This document shows, piece after piece, positions 11,985 through 22,269 of a stretch of DNA of 34,763 bases (the first letter of the stretch is position 1; every line of letters starts with the position of its first letter). The notes under the pieces are model-generated. The model searched no databases. It had not been told where the DNA came from and saw only the letters and a list, made by a program, of their open reading frames with translations. Source of the stretch: Smittium mucronatum (Eukaryota; Kickxellomycota; Harpellomycetes; Harpellales; Legeriomycetaceae). The stretch is taken from positions 1 through 34,763 of the forward strand of contig LSSL01002067.1 in the NCBI GenBank assembly GCA_001953115.1, given 5' to 3'. The translations under genes were made by a program, and so were the position numbers.

Positions 11985-13715
11985 ATAGTTCAAGAAGTGA
12001 CTCTATGGTTTCTAAGCCATTCTAATCTTGAGTTATGTACCGAATGTGAAGGCGGGCCATACTCAAAAATTCGTATATATTAAGGCTATGTGAAGCAGGA
12101 GAGAATGTATTTTTTCTAAAATCTTTAGAAACTATAATTTTAAAATTTTTTGACTCATATTCTCTATCAAGAAAGGTGCTTATATGAAAAGCCATAAAAA
12201 AATTACTAAGTTTATAAAAAGATAAAAAATTGATAAAATTTTCGAATATTAAAATATTTTTAGATTACTGGATCGGATACAGATCTTAATTTAGGAAATT
12301 ATAGTTCATTTTTGCCGGAATGATATTTTTTTGATCCTCAAGATCGGCTGTCTTAAATCTAAAAAAACCTAAAATATCTTCTATGGTGAATATTTCAATA
12401 ACTGATCCTGATTCTTTGAATCACTTCGAAATTACACCAAAATTACCTTCTAAATAATTTTTTCCATGGTTCTCTAAAAAAAATTCAAAAAAATATTACC
12501 TGTGAATTTCTCTAGCAGATTTTTCACCACTGCATAGAGAAATTCACTGTTCCTAAAATGGGGACCCGAGTCGCTCCAAAGAGAAAAATTTCTATAACAT
12601 GATAAATCGGCGGATCTTTTTAATGTATAAAAACATTTAAGAGAGTAAAAAGATTCGTGCGTGAGATTCTCTGAAAAAAAATGTTATTGTCTCGTCTTAA
12701 TAGACAATCAGACTTTTTTATTGGGAAAAATGGCAAATCTGTTGTATTCTTATTGCTAAAAAATACATTGGTGGGCTCGACAGGGCCTACGCAAATCTTA
12801 AAATTTTCTTTGAAATCATAAATTGTTTTACAAGATTTGATACATAAATCACACATTAAAGCTATTGGTTCGTGATTTTTGCTCATCCACCAGCATTTTC
12901 TGATCCATGCAATGTTGGTATGCATACTTTAGCCTTATTACTTTTCTCAGAGACCGATGCTCAGAATGAAACCACGGAATGACATAGCTTTTTAACCTTG
13001 CTTCCGGATACACACATCTTGCACACATCCGTTTTCTTGGCCGGATTTTTTAAAAAAAATTGGACAGATCGAATAAAAATTACTTAATCCAAATTTCAAT
13101 CCCGGGTTCTCTCACAAAAGCTGATGTTATATGTGACTCTTTTTCTGGTTTTAATATCTCACCGGCGTTCCAAGAGTGTTTCTGCTGTTTCTGGAGCCCC
13201 TAAAAATCAATTAAAATGGCTGGGGATTGAAGTTTTAAGATGGATTTAACCAATTTAACAAAGTTTAGGTCAATAGACAATCTTGATTCGGGAATTTTTC
13301 TATGATAATAGTTTAAAGTGAAAAGATCTTCACATTCCTTCTGTATAGTTGTGTTGAGCAGTGTTCGGGAGAACTTAAACCCAATTTTAACAAGCTGTGG
13401 GCATGAGTACATTGAAGCTACCAGAGACAGGATGCTGGACTTTCGGTACCGACAATTTTTCAAAATTATGTGCTAATTGCTGATATTAGACATTATATCC
13501 TTCAGCTTGATATGATTTGCAGAATTTATACCATTCCCAATCGATCTTCCTGCATAAGAGCTGAATAGTTTGTACTTAATGTTACATCTTGTGTCTTTTT
13601 TTAACAGGTTTTTACAAAAAATTGAAAAAATTCTTCGAGAGTATGATTTTTCACCTACATCTAACCTGAATGAGCAGGACTTTCCAAATGCGTTAAGAGT
13701 GGATGATATATTCAT
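11985..13715 (-). pseudogene. DDE-type transposase relic, transposon copy A
   Basis: Would cut and join the element at its TIRs. ATG at 13715; about 575 codons in several frames. In order: an N-terminal part; SLVASMYSCPQLVKIGFKFS (about 13370-13430); a C-x2-C knuckle, TDVCKMCVSGSK (near 13000-13040); HTNIAWIRKCWW; then DFKENFKI and GPVEPTNVFF (12760-12830), probable first catalytic Asp; WSDSGPHFRN at 12549-12581, probable second Asp; ENHGKNYLEGNFGVIS at about 12423-12475, with Glu or a neighbouring residue as third acidic position; then a helical tail, TIEDILGFF and MAFHISTFLDREYES, to about 11985. A one-base shift in a T run separates the second and third motifs and several stops are present. 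The triad order and the fold are inferred from motif resemblance. Superfamily unknown to me. Confidence 0.7.
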
Positions 13716-14906
13716 TATAAAAAAATGTAAAAGAAAAAAGAAAATATTATCATTAAATTGAATTATGAAATTTAAAAATACTTGTAATATTTACAGTGTG
13801 TAAAAAATGGTTTGCAGTTTTGGATTTTTTGATGGTTTTTCGCCTATTTTTTCAAAAAAAATTTGTGGATAACTTTTTGATATTTTATTAAATATATTTT
13901 CCAGGAAGTTAAACCATTTATATGATGATACGTGTAATTGTACATCTTAATCGCCTACATTTGGCGTTATTTAATTTTCAATACAAGACAGTATATTACG
14001 CTTTTCGCGCTTTTTTTAAAAAAATACGATAATACACTATTAAAACCATTAAATTCTAAAGGATAAAACTCGAATTAAATTTTATAAAAAGATATTATAG
14101 TGAAAATATTCGCCAAATTAAGTCTAAAGTCTTGAATATTTTCAATTTAGTACTATTTTTTTTAGTACGCGTGAATCATACACTTTTCTGGATTTTTTTT
14201 TATGGAATTAGATATACTGTAACTGTTTTTTGTCGACGATTTTCGGAGTTTTGTACTATCAAAAACGTCTGATAAAACCATAAATACACTGTTTCTTTGA
14301 AAAGAAAATTTGAATCAATTTTTTTTAGAATATACAAATTATGATCATCAGGCATTACTTCTATAATGGTTCTAAGCATTTTTTTTCTGGATAAATTCGT
14401 CGTTTTACCAGCGGAATGGTAGTGAATTGCGTGTCTATTTTTCAATTTTTTTAAAGGGATTTTGCTTGAATATCCAAAATCTGACTATCAGAAGGTAACT
14501 TATCGAGGATTTCATAAAACTGATTTTTTCATTATTCATTTCAAAAATTATACATTTACATAGTATAAAATTTAACTTCTACTGTTATTACACTATTTTA
14601 TACTTTTTATTTTGCTGATATTTTTACGAGTACAGTTTGGCTTTTTTTTGACCGATTTTTACAAAAATCGCTTAATCCGGGCATTTTTGTATAACTTTAT
14701 TACAAAAAAATGAGGAAATCTATTTGCCACTAGCATAAATTAATGTTATATAATTCGTCAAATAAGAAGATAATGAAAATTACTCCGCCTATAAAAAACA
14801 TATTAAAAAATTAATCAATCAATAGAAGCAGTTAATTATTGCTACATAAATCTTCATTTTCATTGGATAAAAAAGTATTTTTGGGAATCTTCGCTGGAAC
14901 AGATAC

Positions 14907-14939
14907 ACTATAAAATGCCCTCTTCATTAAGAATCACCC
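14907..14939 (-). repeat. Right TIR of transposon copy A
   Basis: Inverse of the left TIR: ATGCCCTC followed by TTCATTAAGAATCACCC. The flanking ATAT at 14940-14943 matches 9341-9344. Confidence 0.85.
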
Positions 14940-15658
14940 ATATTAAACATTTTCTGAGGGTTACGGGACATTTCAATTAATTACTCAATCTATCACAAAC
15001 TAAGATTAAAATTATTACACCCAGTAAAAATAACGCTTTTTTTCTAAACATCTTGTTAAAAAACTTTGTTTAATACTAAATTTTTAGTGAACAAAATTTA
15101 AGTGAAATGTTATGTAGGTCAATTAGAAATAGACGACATGTCCCGCAACACTTTCAGGGTCTAAATTTACATTTACCTCTTATTTGCTCAATAAATGAAA
15201 ATTTTATTTGACTTTCATTAAGCTTAGGCTAATAACTTGTGAGAATTTGGAGTTTGATGATCAGATAGCCTGGGATTGGTGGGCATCGAATTGTCTTAAC
15301 CCTTGAAGAGGCACAATCTTAGATTAATAAATTATCCAATGGCAACGTTTTATGTCAAAAAGAGCTCTGATTTATTTTGCAGCAGTATCTAGAAAATATT
15401 TGATCACCGAATTAGAAAGCTCACTAGACCTTGAAAGTACGAGTGGTTGACCAATTAGGTCAATCAGATAAGATCTTTTCAAATGGCGAAAAAAAACCAT
15501 ACTTTTCTAAGTCAAAAAAAAAATTCCATCTTTACTAAATTTGCAAGCTAAAAATCACAGATCATTCGAGTAGAAAGCCGTTGATTAAGTGCCTTCCTCC
15601 TATCCTTCAAAAAAAAAAAATTATCGAAAAGGAATATCAGTCCAAATAAACTAATTCA

Positions 15659-15926
15659 TCAATTGTCTGAAATCATCCTAGAAATGTCTGTAAATATCAA
15701 GAAACTGCGAGTTAAACCCAAAAAATTCGTTAATCCGATGCCATGTGCCTTGGAAATGACTTCTTTGCTCAACTGCTGGTCCACTTTAACCCTCGATGAT
15801 AGTAGGTGCGCAACATCTGCGAAGTCCTTGCTTCTTTGCATGCAAAAATCCAATAAACCCACAAAGCCAAAAAGCAATATCAATTACCATCTAGGCCGTT
15901 TAGAAAAGCAAGTGCTGGGGAAATAA
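15659..15926. other. Unidentified island with overlapping short ORFs on both strands
   Basis: A plus-strand frame (15663-15926, 87 codons) and a minus-strand frame (15659-15883, 74 codons) overlap almost completely. Base composition is nearer to the NUP133 coding region than to spacer DNA. The plus product has ordinary amino-acid use (for example EMSVNIKKLRVKPKKF), as has the minus product (for example SKEVISKAHGIGLTNFLGL), so I cannot decide which strand, if either, was coding. No domain is recognised. It may be a fragment of a mobile element or of a dead gene. Confidence 0.3.
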
Positions 15927-15993
15927 AGCCTCTATTCTCTCTTTTCAAACTTTCTATCGGTATTTGGGAGATAATAGGCAGACTTTTTGGTTA

Positions 15994-16006
15994 CCCCCCC
16001 CCCCCC
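15994..16006 (+). repeat. C13 homopolymer
   Basis: Thirteen consecutive C followed by T and CCC, in a genome where C and G runs are otherwise short. Length may be unreliable in the assembly. Confidence 0.8.
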
Positions 16007-16796
16007 TCCCTTTTCAATTTTTTTCTTTAAATCGCAACATCAATATACTGATATGTCTATTTGATTTCCAAACCTCCATATTATTCCACTCATTCATGGG
16101 TTTATTTGTCTGCTAGAAATAAAATATTCTGAACTTTTTTTTATATATTTTTATTGCAGTCATCATTTGAGGGTTTAATTTTTTTTCTAATAGATTTTAA
16201 ATCAGAAAAAACAATTTTTTGTACTAATAATTATCTTTATTTTCTTGTGAGCTCTCCCTTAAATCCTCCGTTTCTGTTTCATTCCGTGGAATCGTATTTA
16301 CTAATTTTGAGGGGATTTATTTAAATTTATGTTCCAATATAGTCTTTTGAATGGGATTATTTTTATATTCTATAATTTGCTTAGGTAGACATTCTCATGA
16401 TATTTAAAATCTCTTATGAAAAAATCAACATATAATTCATATAAATTATTTTTTTTGTATTAGTAAAAACTTGGAAGATTGGACTATAAATTTTGAACAA
16501 TTTATAGACTTTTTTTTTATCACAGTTAAAAATTGGATGGTTCAAAATCGTTTAACTTCATATTTTAATAAAACTTTTAAAAACTTAAATAAAATAAAAA
16601 TAAGAATATATTTGTCCCTCCTTCCTAAAACCAAATGCCATAATGAGGCATAATATTAAACGAAATATAAACAGTTAAAAAATTAGTTTAAAACTCAATT
16701 AAGATGTCATACTCTATCTATAATCAGCAAATTCATCGAAAAGACGTAACATGACCATTATTCATTAAAATAAAACGATTTTTCTGGGGGGAAAAG

Positions 16797-19700
16797 TTAT
16801 TCAATCAATTCGAATATTCTGTTCATGATAATGTCAAGCCTATTCTCAAACACATTCAGTTGTACTTTGCTGTACTCATAATCATAGCAGAAAATTAATG
16901 AAGATTCGCTAAGAGTATTAATATTATCTTCAGGGTCCATTTCGAGCTTTTCGATCAAATCAGTAGGTTTAATAAAAACCTTTTCGGTAAAAGTCTGCTT
17001 TATAGAGCTAATAACTCTAAATACGTTAGTATCTGTCAGAATTCTATAGTTATTCTCATTGCTGTCAAGAACCAATTGACTTGATCGTATAAGGTTTGAA
17101 TGGTCAGTTTCTTGAGCATCTTCAAAATTGACCTCTTCTGAAATTACTATCGAGTTTTTATCTAAAATAGAAAATATTTGTCCCCAATCATCAAGTGAGT
17201 AAATCCTAGTCCATAAAAGGTTCAAAATTTTCCGAGTATTTTCCAATATTTTTGGACTAGAAATACTTTCAGAAGGTGATGATATCAGTGACTCTAAACA
17301 CAATGCCAACTTAAACGCAATTGTGAAATTATTAGATAAGCTCCACTCGCTTTCTCCTTGTACTACACTATTCCCATAAACTTCTGCATCATTAGCATTA
17401 AAAAATTCTTTAGAACCATCAAATATAACTTTTCCAGACACTTCTGAAGCTATTTCTTTGGACCCCTGATTATCAGCTTCCAAATTAACTAATGATAAGA
17501 TATTGATAAATTCAAAAATTGAAAGTTGAGTGCCATTTGCTAATTTCTTCAGCTGTTCTTTAAAAGCTTTGAAAATTGGAGTTTCTGACTGCGAAACCTC
17601 TGTATCTGAAAAAACATTGCAGAGGTCATTTTGGGAAACAAAACTTTCATAGTCAAAATTCGCCCCTCCTTTGGCTAAATTTGAATCAGAGCCAAGTGGG
17701 AATGAATCTATAAGATGAGATAAAAATCTTGACATAAGCTTATTGAAATTGAGTTGGCTATCTATAAATGATAGCGGCATCGCTTCTAAATTATCTTTCT
17801 CATTTGAATTAGCGGTTTTCGGTATGGAGAGATTAATAAGCTTGGCTAAACAAAATATATTTGTGTGGGCATTGATATCTCCATTATTAGATAATCCAAT
17901 GCTTTTTTTAGTTAGAGATTGAAGAGCATCAGAATAATTTTCAGTGGATAAATCATATATCCATCTCATTTTGTGGGCATTATCATCTTCGTGACTTTGA
18001 GGATCAACTTCTTTAGACTTCAGAAATCTTCCCAAAATATTCAATCTTTCAGAATCTATGTATCCCCGGCAGTATGGGAAATTGTAAAGAGAATACATCT
18101 TTCCGGTTTTTGAAAAGTTTTGAAATAATCTATTAGCAAAATTATAGCCAAATTTATCAATACAGCAATCAATGAAAACCTCAATGTCCAAATCAGAGTT
18201 TAAAAAAACATTGGAGTTGGCATCAACCAATTTCACCATCAAGTCATAATACTCGATGGTATTTGCTAATTTAGTAGCTGTTCCGAATTTCCCAACAGTC
18301 ATCAGCTTTTCAAGAGCAATAATAGTTTGCCGGGTAGCAAGAGGATGGATCAGAATCACGATTTGAGAAAAAAGCCCTAACTGATCAATCAATGTCTTTA
18401 TAAATTCGGCGCGATGAGTTAGGTATTCCTCGCCAATAAATTGAGTGTCTAAGAACACACCGTTTCCGATGAGTTCATAGTATTTTATTAAGGGATCAGA
18501 TTTGCTATCATCAAAGGATATAATCGACATTTCCGGAAACGTGAAATTAAAATTCTTATAGTAAGAGTCGATTGCTGATGAAAGTTTATCGATAACTGAG
18601 TGAGATAATTTGTCGATTAAATTGAAAGAAATACTATATAAGCTCCAAGCAATATCTACAACATTATCATTGGTAACAGAAGGTTCCCACCAATTTTTTG
18701 TTTGTCTTCCAGGAGATATATTGTAAATGCTGGTTCCAAACTCAAGTCTATATGCTAAAGATGAGGATGTCAAAGCCATAAAAATATTGTTTGCTTCATA
18801 CGCAGTTATAGGTCCAGAGTCGTCCTCGGAATCAAAATTTCCTGGATTAGAAACCAACTTTAAAAGTTCTAAGAGCATCCTATCTATGTAACAGATGCCA
18901 GAAAAAAAGAAATCCTCAATAGTAGAAGCTTTTTCGGATTTTGAGCTTTCCAAAATAATTATGATTAGTTCATCTAATAAATTTCTGTGATTACTATCCT
19001 CACCAAAATATTTGATGCTAAGACTTTCCATATTGAGTCTGTACTCCCATAAATCAGAGGCAGCAAAAAGCATTTCAGTGTTCAAAAGCAAGTATTCGAT
19101 AGTATGATGGCTAAATCTTTGAAATAAATTTTGTTGGCACAAAAATTCATTAAAATGATGACTGAGAGATGCCCTTGCATTGATATTACTCTCTATATCG
19201 TATTCTCTTTCAGTTGTTTTCATTTTGTTTTCCAAAATACCGTTAGATAAGTCTTTACACAACTCTTCTAAGCCACTGATGTCCAAATGATGCAGATCAA
19301 TATGTTGGGTTATTCTAAAGTCAATCGGGTTTAAAATTAGGGAATTCGGGATTTTGGACTCTCCGTACAGTAGGAATTGCGAAAGAACATTTCTAATTGT
19401 TTCGAGGTCATCCGTTTTCTCAATAGGAGTTGCGGAGTTAGTGTAAGCTGACAACTTCAGAATATCACCACCATTAGAAAGTCCAAAATACAATTCAGAT
19501 GAGTTAGAATATGGAATTGTGTTACTAACACCAAGGATTTCAAAACCAGGTCTTAAGTAGAATTTAAAATTTTGAAGAATCACTTGGTGATCTTCAGATT
19601 TATGATTATTGTAAATGGAAATTAAACAATTTGAAAAATATATGTAATTATATTTTGAATCTGTGTTATATACCAGGTTTGCAGGGCTATTTTTTGGGGA

Positions 19701-21175
19701 TGTGGAAACAGAGGGCACATCTAGGAAGAGGATGTTACTAGAAAGAGATTGACTGCTTGGGTTAAAAGAAAAAATACCATATTTTAGATACTCATTGTTG
19801 AAAGTCGCAGAAAAAATGACATAAACACAGCTTTTTTCGCAAACTAACGTATCAACAATAGCTTCAAATTTAAAATTTAGGGATTTAAAAGTAGGAGAGG
19901 ACTCAGCCAAAGATTTCACATCGAAAGAATCTAGAAACTCATTGAAGTCAATACTCATATCAGCATTAATCAAGTATAGTTCTAAGTATTGATCCTTGGA
20001 GAGAGACAAAATTTTAGAAGATCTGGGGGTCTTGTTAGAAGAAAAGTTAGCTATTCTAGCAATTTTATATCCATTGAAAGACGAAACAATATTGAGGCCA
20101 TCAGGGTTTGATATGTCAGAAATGGCTCTTGATATCTTATTGATTAAATTGAAAGCTATTGAGCCTAAGCTTGACTTTGATAATTTGGTTTTTAAAACCA
20201 AGTTGATTTTACGATCATTTATGTTAGAGGATGTTGATAAATGAAATAAATTTCCAAGATTTGTAACTGCGAAATAATCGAAACCATCCTTTAATGTTAA
20301 AAGATCTAGTACAATTTCGGTAGACTCTAAATCCAACTGGATAGTTTTGAAATTATCTACACCAGATATCCCATATCTTACTCTTTCAAAAAAATATAAA
20401 AGCCCCTTTTCACTACAGATTATGGCACCGATATCAGCGTTACTTTTTTTAGAATTGATTTGATCGTAAACACCAACAAAAGAAAAATGCGGTATTGAAG
20501 ACGGATTTTGAATCAAAAGGGGAGGACTTAATGTGTATAAATTGGGTTCAGAGCTCTAATAGCAATAAAGATAGAAGGAAAAGAATACATAAATATAATA
20601 TAAAAATATAAAAATACAAAACTAACCCTATCAATCCTCGACCTGAAACTCCAAATGTATGAAGCCTTGCTTGTTACAAAAGAAGCAAATCCAGATTCCG
20701 AATCGATTTCTAAAAGGATTTTAAGTAGATTAAATAAAAGAAAAAAAATCCCGAAAAGAAATATCTGTTTATTTGTTTACTAAATTCAGCGACCTACTTA
20801 AATTTCCAACGAGATTGGACAGAAGATCTGGGATTTTCGATTGATAGTCTATTTGAAAAGAATCACTAGAAAATAAAGTGCTGTTTTTCGATGGAACTCG
20901 TGATATACTCTTAGAAATTTTGGAAGTAATTAGAGTGTCAGTTTGCGAAAGGAATGGGTCAGGATCTATCTGTGAATTATATTTTTTGGTTCTGAAGGAG
21001 GAATAATCTATATAAAAAAAAAGGTTGAAATTCTAGTAAAAATAAATGCTGGAGTTAATAGGTAATTTTTAGATGAGAAACCTGCTTTTGAAAATTTAGA
21101 AGACCTCCTTGCACTTTCGTAATCATAACTAATCTGTTTTCTTTTTAAAGATGGGGTTGGGCGTGAATCAGCCAT
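16797..21175 (-). CDS. NUP133: Nucleoporin Nup133 (Y-complex scaffold)
   Basis: Structural subunit of the Nup107-160 (Y) complex coating the nuclear pore. Exons on the minus strand: 21175-21082, 21007-20798, 20709-20627, 20555-16797, giving 1381 residues (human and yeast proteins are about 1156). ATG at 21175 is the first in frame; no upstream ATG precedes an in-frame stop. Residues 1-100 are basic/Ser-rich and probably disordered (LKRKQ near residue 10 could be an NLS). The N-terminal beta-propeller begins about residue 105 with GFASFVTSKASYIWSF, interrupted by an intron, and continues to roughly residue 560. The helical C-terminal part carries family signatures: ATKLANTIEYYDLMVKLVD near 890, WIYDLSTENYSDALQSL near 995, LLWTRIYSLDDWGQIF near 1242. 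The protein is Ser/Asn-rich. A start at 20516 (a TTG) is wrong because the open frame continues to a splice acceptor. The family call is confident; Nup155 is the main alternative and fits the C-terminal signatures less well. Confidence 0.88.
20556..20626 (-). other. NUP133 intron 3 (71 bp, phase 0)
   Basis: Donor GTTAGT directly after AGG (20629-20627), acceptor TTGCTATTAG ending at 20556. Joining the exons gives RIDR followed by SSEPNLYTLSPPLL and the long last exon without a stop. Predicted from sequence only. Confidence 0.85.
20710..20797 (-). other. NUP133 intron 2 (88 bp, phase 1)
   Basis: Donor GTAGGT after TTA-A, acceptor AATCCTTTTAG ending at 20710. The nearby GTAAAC (about 20780) is rejected as donor because it puts the next exon into a frame that stops within a dozen codons. 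With GTAGGT the junction reads VGNL-K-IDSESGF. Confidence 0.8.
21008..21081 (-). other. NUP133 intron 1 (74 bp, phase 1)
   Basis: Donor GTTTCT (weak) after GCAG, acceptor CCTTTTTTTTTATATAG ending at 21008. An earlier AG at 21033 (TTTTTACTAG) would lead to a stop shortly after. The chosen junction makes KFSKA-D-YSSFRTKK. Confidence 0.78.
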
Positions 21176-21277
21176 TGATTCGAAATCTAATAAAAAAATC
21201 AAATTATGATACTGTTTGTAATCTTTGATAGAGGAATATTCAATGTTTTTTTTACACTAAAAAAAATGCATAAAGCT

Positions 21278-21367
21278 TTACTTTTTAGATTTCTTTCTTC
21301 GTTGTTTAGTTAGATTTTCCTCTTCAGCCAATGACCGAAAAATACTGACACGCTTAGGAAAAATACC
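21278..21367 (-). pseudogene. Possible C-terminal coding remnant of an upstream gene
   Basis: A 29-codon minus-strand frame ending in TAA at 21278. The translation ends VSIFRSLAEEENL then TKQRRKKSKK, with coding-like composition and a basic tail as in many nucleolar or ribosome-biogenesis proteins. A possible splice acceptor, TTTTTCCTAAG, lies at its 5' end. It is 102 bp upstream of the NUP133 ATG on the same strand and 24 bp from the left TIR of transposon B. It could be the last exon of a gene cut off by that insertion, a last exon whose intron contains the transposon, or chance. I found no matching upstream exon beyond 27022. Product not identified. Confidence 0.4.
21325..21336 (-). promoter_or_regulatory. 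Possible inverted CCAAT box upstream of NUP133
   Basis: The plus strand reads CAGCCAATGACC about 150 bp upstream of the NUP133 ATG, so the motif is in reverse orientation relative to the gene. CCAAT boxes act in both orientations in fungi. It also lies within the candidate C-terminal coding remnant, which weakens the call. Confidence 0.2.
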
Positions 21368-21391
21368 TTATCATTTTGAATAAATCGAATT

Positions 21392-21424
21392 GGGAGATTC
21401 TTAATGAAGTGGGCATTTTGTTTC
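21392..21424 (+). repeat. Left TIR of transposon copy B
   Basis: GGGAGATTCTTAATGAAG followed by TGGGCATTTTGTTTC. It differs from the copy A left terminus at only a few positions. Confidence 0.8.
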
Positions 21425-22269
21425 TTATCACTTTTACTGGTCAATTATTTTGTTGGTCTACCCAATTAATTTGTTAAATTAAAATTTGTTCGTTTCTATT
21501 GTTCAAAATAAATAGGCGCTTAAATTTTTCTATTCCCTAATTAGGAGTTTGAACGGCGTTTAGAACAGCCTTTTTATTTGCAGGCATTCTAATATTTTGA
21601 AACAAAAAAAGCAATAGTGAGACTTAAAATCTGTGATTTCTGTCCCAGGTACACTGAACAACGCTTTGTTTCTGTATATTTGCTAATAATCTCACCTTTC
21701 CTAAATACATTCTCCATACCTTCTCAAATACCCTCCCTCCCTCGCACGACTCTTCTTCCCTCTCTCTAAAGTACCCGATCCCGATACTCAATCTTTTATC
21801 GAATTTATCAAATCTACTCATCTCCAAAAGAACTTCCCCATAAATCAACTTAACATCTCTCGTTCAAAGTCTTTTTTTTCTATTGAAAAGCTCTACTAAA
21901 CAGTGTCATTTCCGATCCACTTGATCTATTAATCATCAACATCAACAACAACTATACTTCCTATTCTTAATGAATTCAAAAGCAGAACTGCTTGAATTCT
22001 AGATGACCTTACTGTTTTTTTTACCACCGACAAAAAGCCTTTATCTTTCCCCAGCCTCATTCCATCCCTTTTACCATTGCCTGATCTGTTCGGAGACAAG
22101 TCCTTCTTCTCAAAGCATCCAGTTTCAGATGAATATTTACTCCCCTCCTAAAAAAAAAAAGTTCAAAAATCGAGAAACGTTTTCTATAAGTTCCTTTTGT
22201 AAATGTTTGTCCCACATCTTCCCAACCATTCTCTTCTAATTCATATAATTTAAAAACTTTGCCTTCTGG

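Larger units (their letters stand above)
9345..14939 (+). mobile_element. DNA transposon copy A (two-ORF, TIR-bounded, decayed)
   Basis: A 5595-bp element with terminal inverted repeats of about 30 bp. The left end starts GGGTAATTCTTAATGAAG at 9345 and the right end is its inverse, TCATTAAGAATCACCC, ending at 14939; the first 28 bases of the two ends differ at about two positions. The flanks are ATAT on both sides, which could be a 4-bp target duplication or an extension of the palindromic ends. Inside are a plus-strand relic ORF (about 10240-11070) and, tail to tail with it, a minus-strand transposase relic (11985-13715). Copy B at 21392-27022 aligns over its whole length in the same orientation. 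9345-10240, 11080-11985 and 13720-14900 are AT-rich and non-coding as far as I can see. Superfamily not assigned. Confidence 0.85.
14940..16796. other. Spacer downstream of NUP133, with a higher-GC island
   Basis: Lies between the right end of transposon A and the NUP133 stop codon. Most is AT-rich. 15200-15950 is GC-richer and contains overlapping short open frames on both strands (see separate entry). A run of 13 C begins at 15994. The 16020-16796 part should contain the 3' UTR of NUP133 (which runs toward lower coordinates); I do not see a clear AATAAA on the minus strand just past the stop. The plus-strand open frame 16471-16653 is low-complexity and not called. Confidence 0.6.

Noticed and set aside
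16797..20516. NUP133 starting at 20516
   Set aside because: That codon is TTG; the frame stays open upstream to a splice acceptor at 20556 and joins exons with family-like sequence.
21008..21202. 64-codon minus-strand ORF as a separate small gene
   Set aside because: Its ATG at 21175 starts NUP133 exon 1; the rest of the frame is intron 1 read through.
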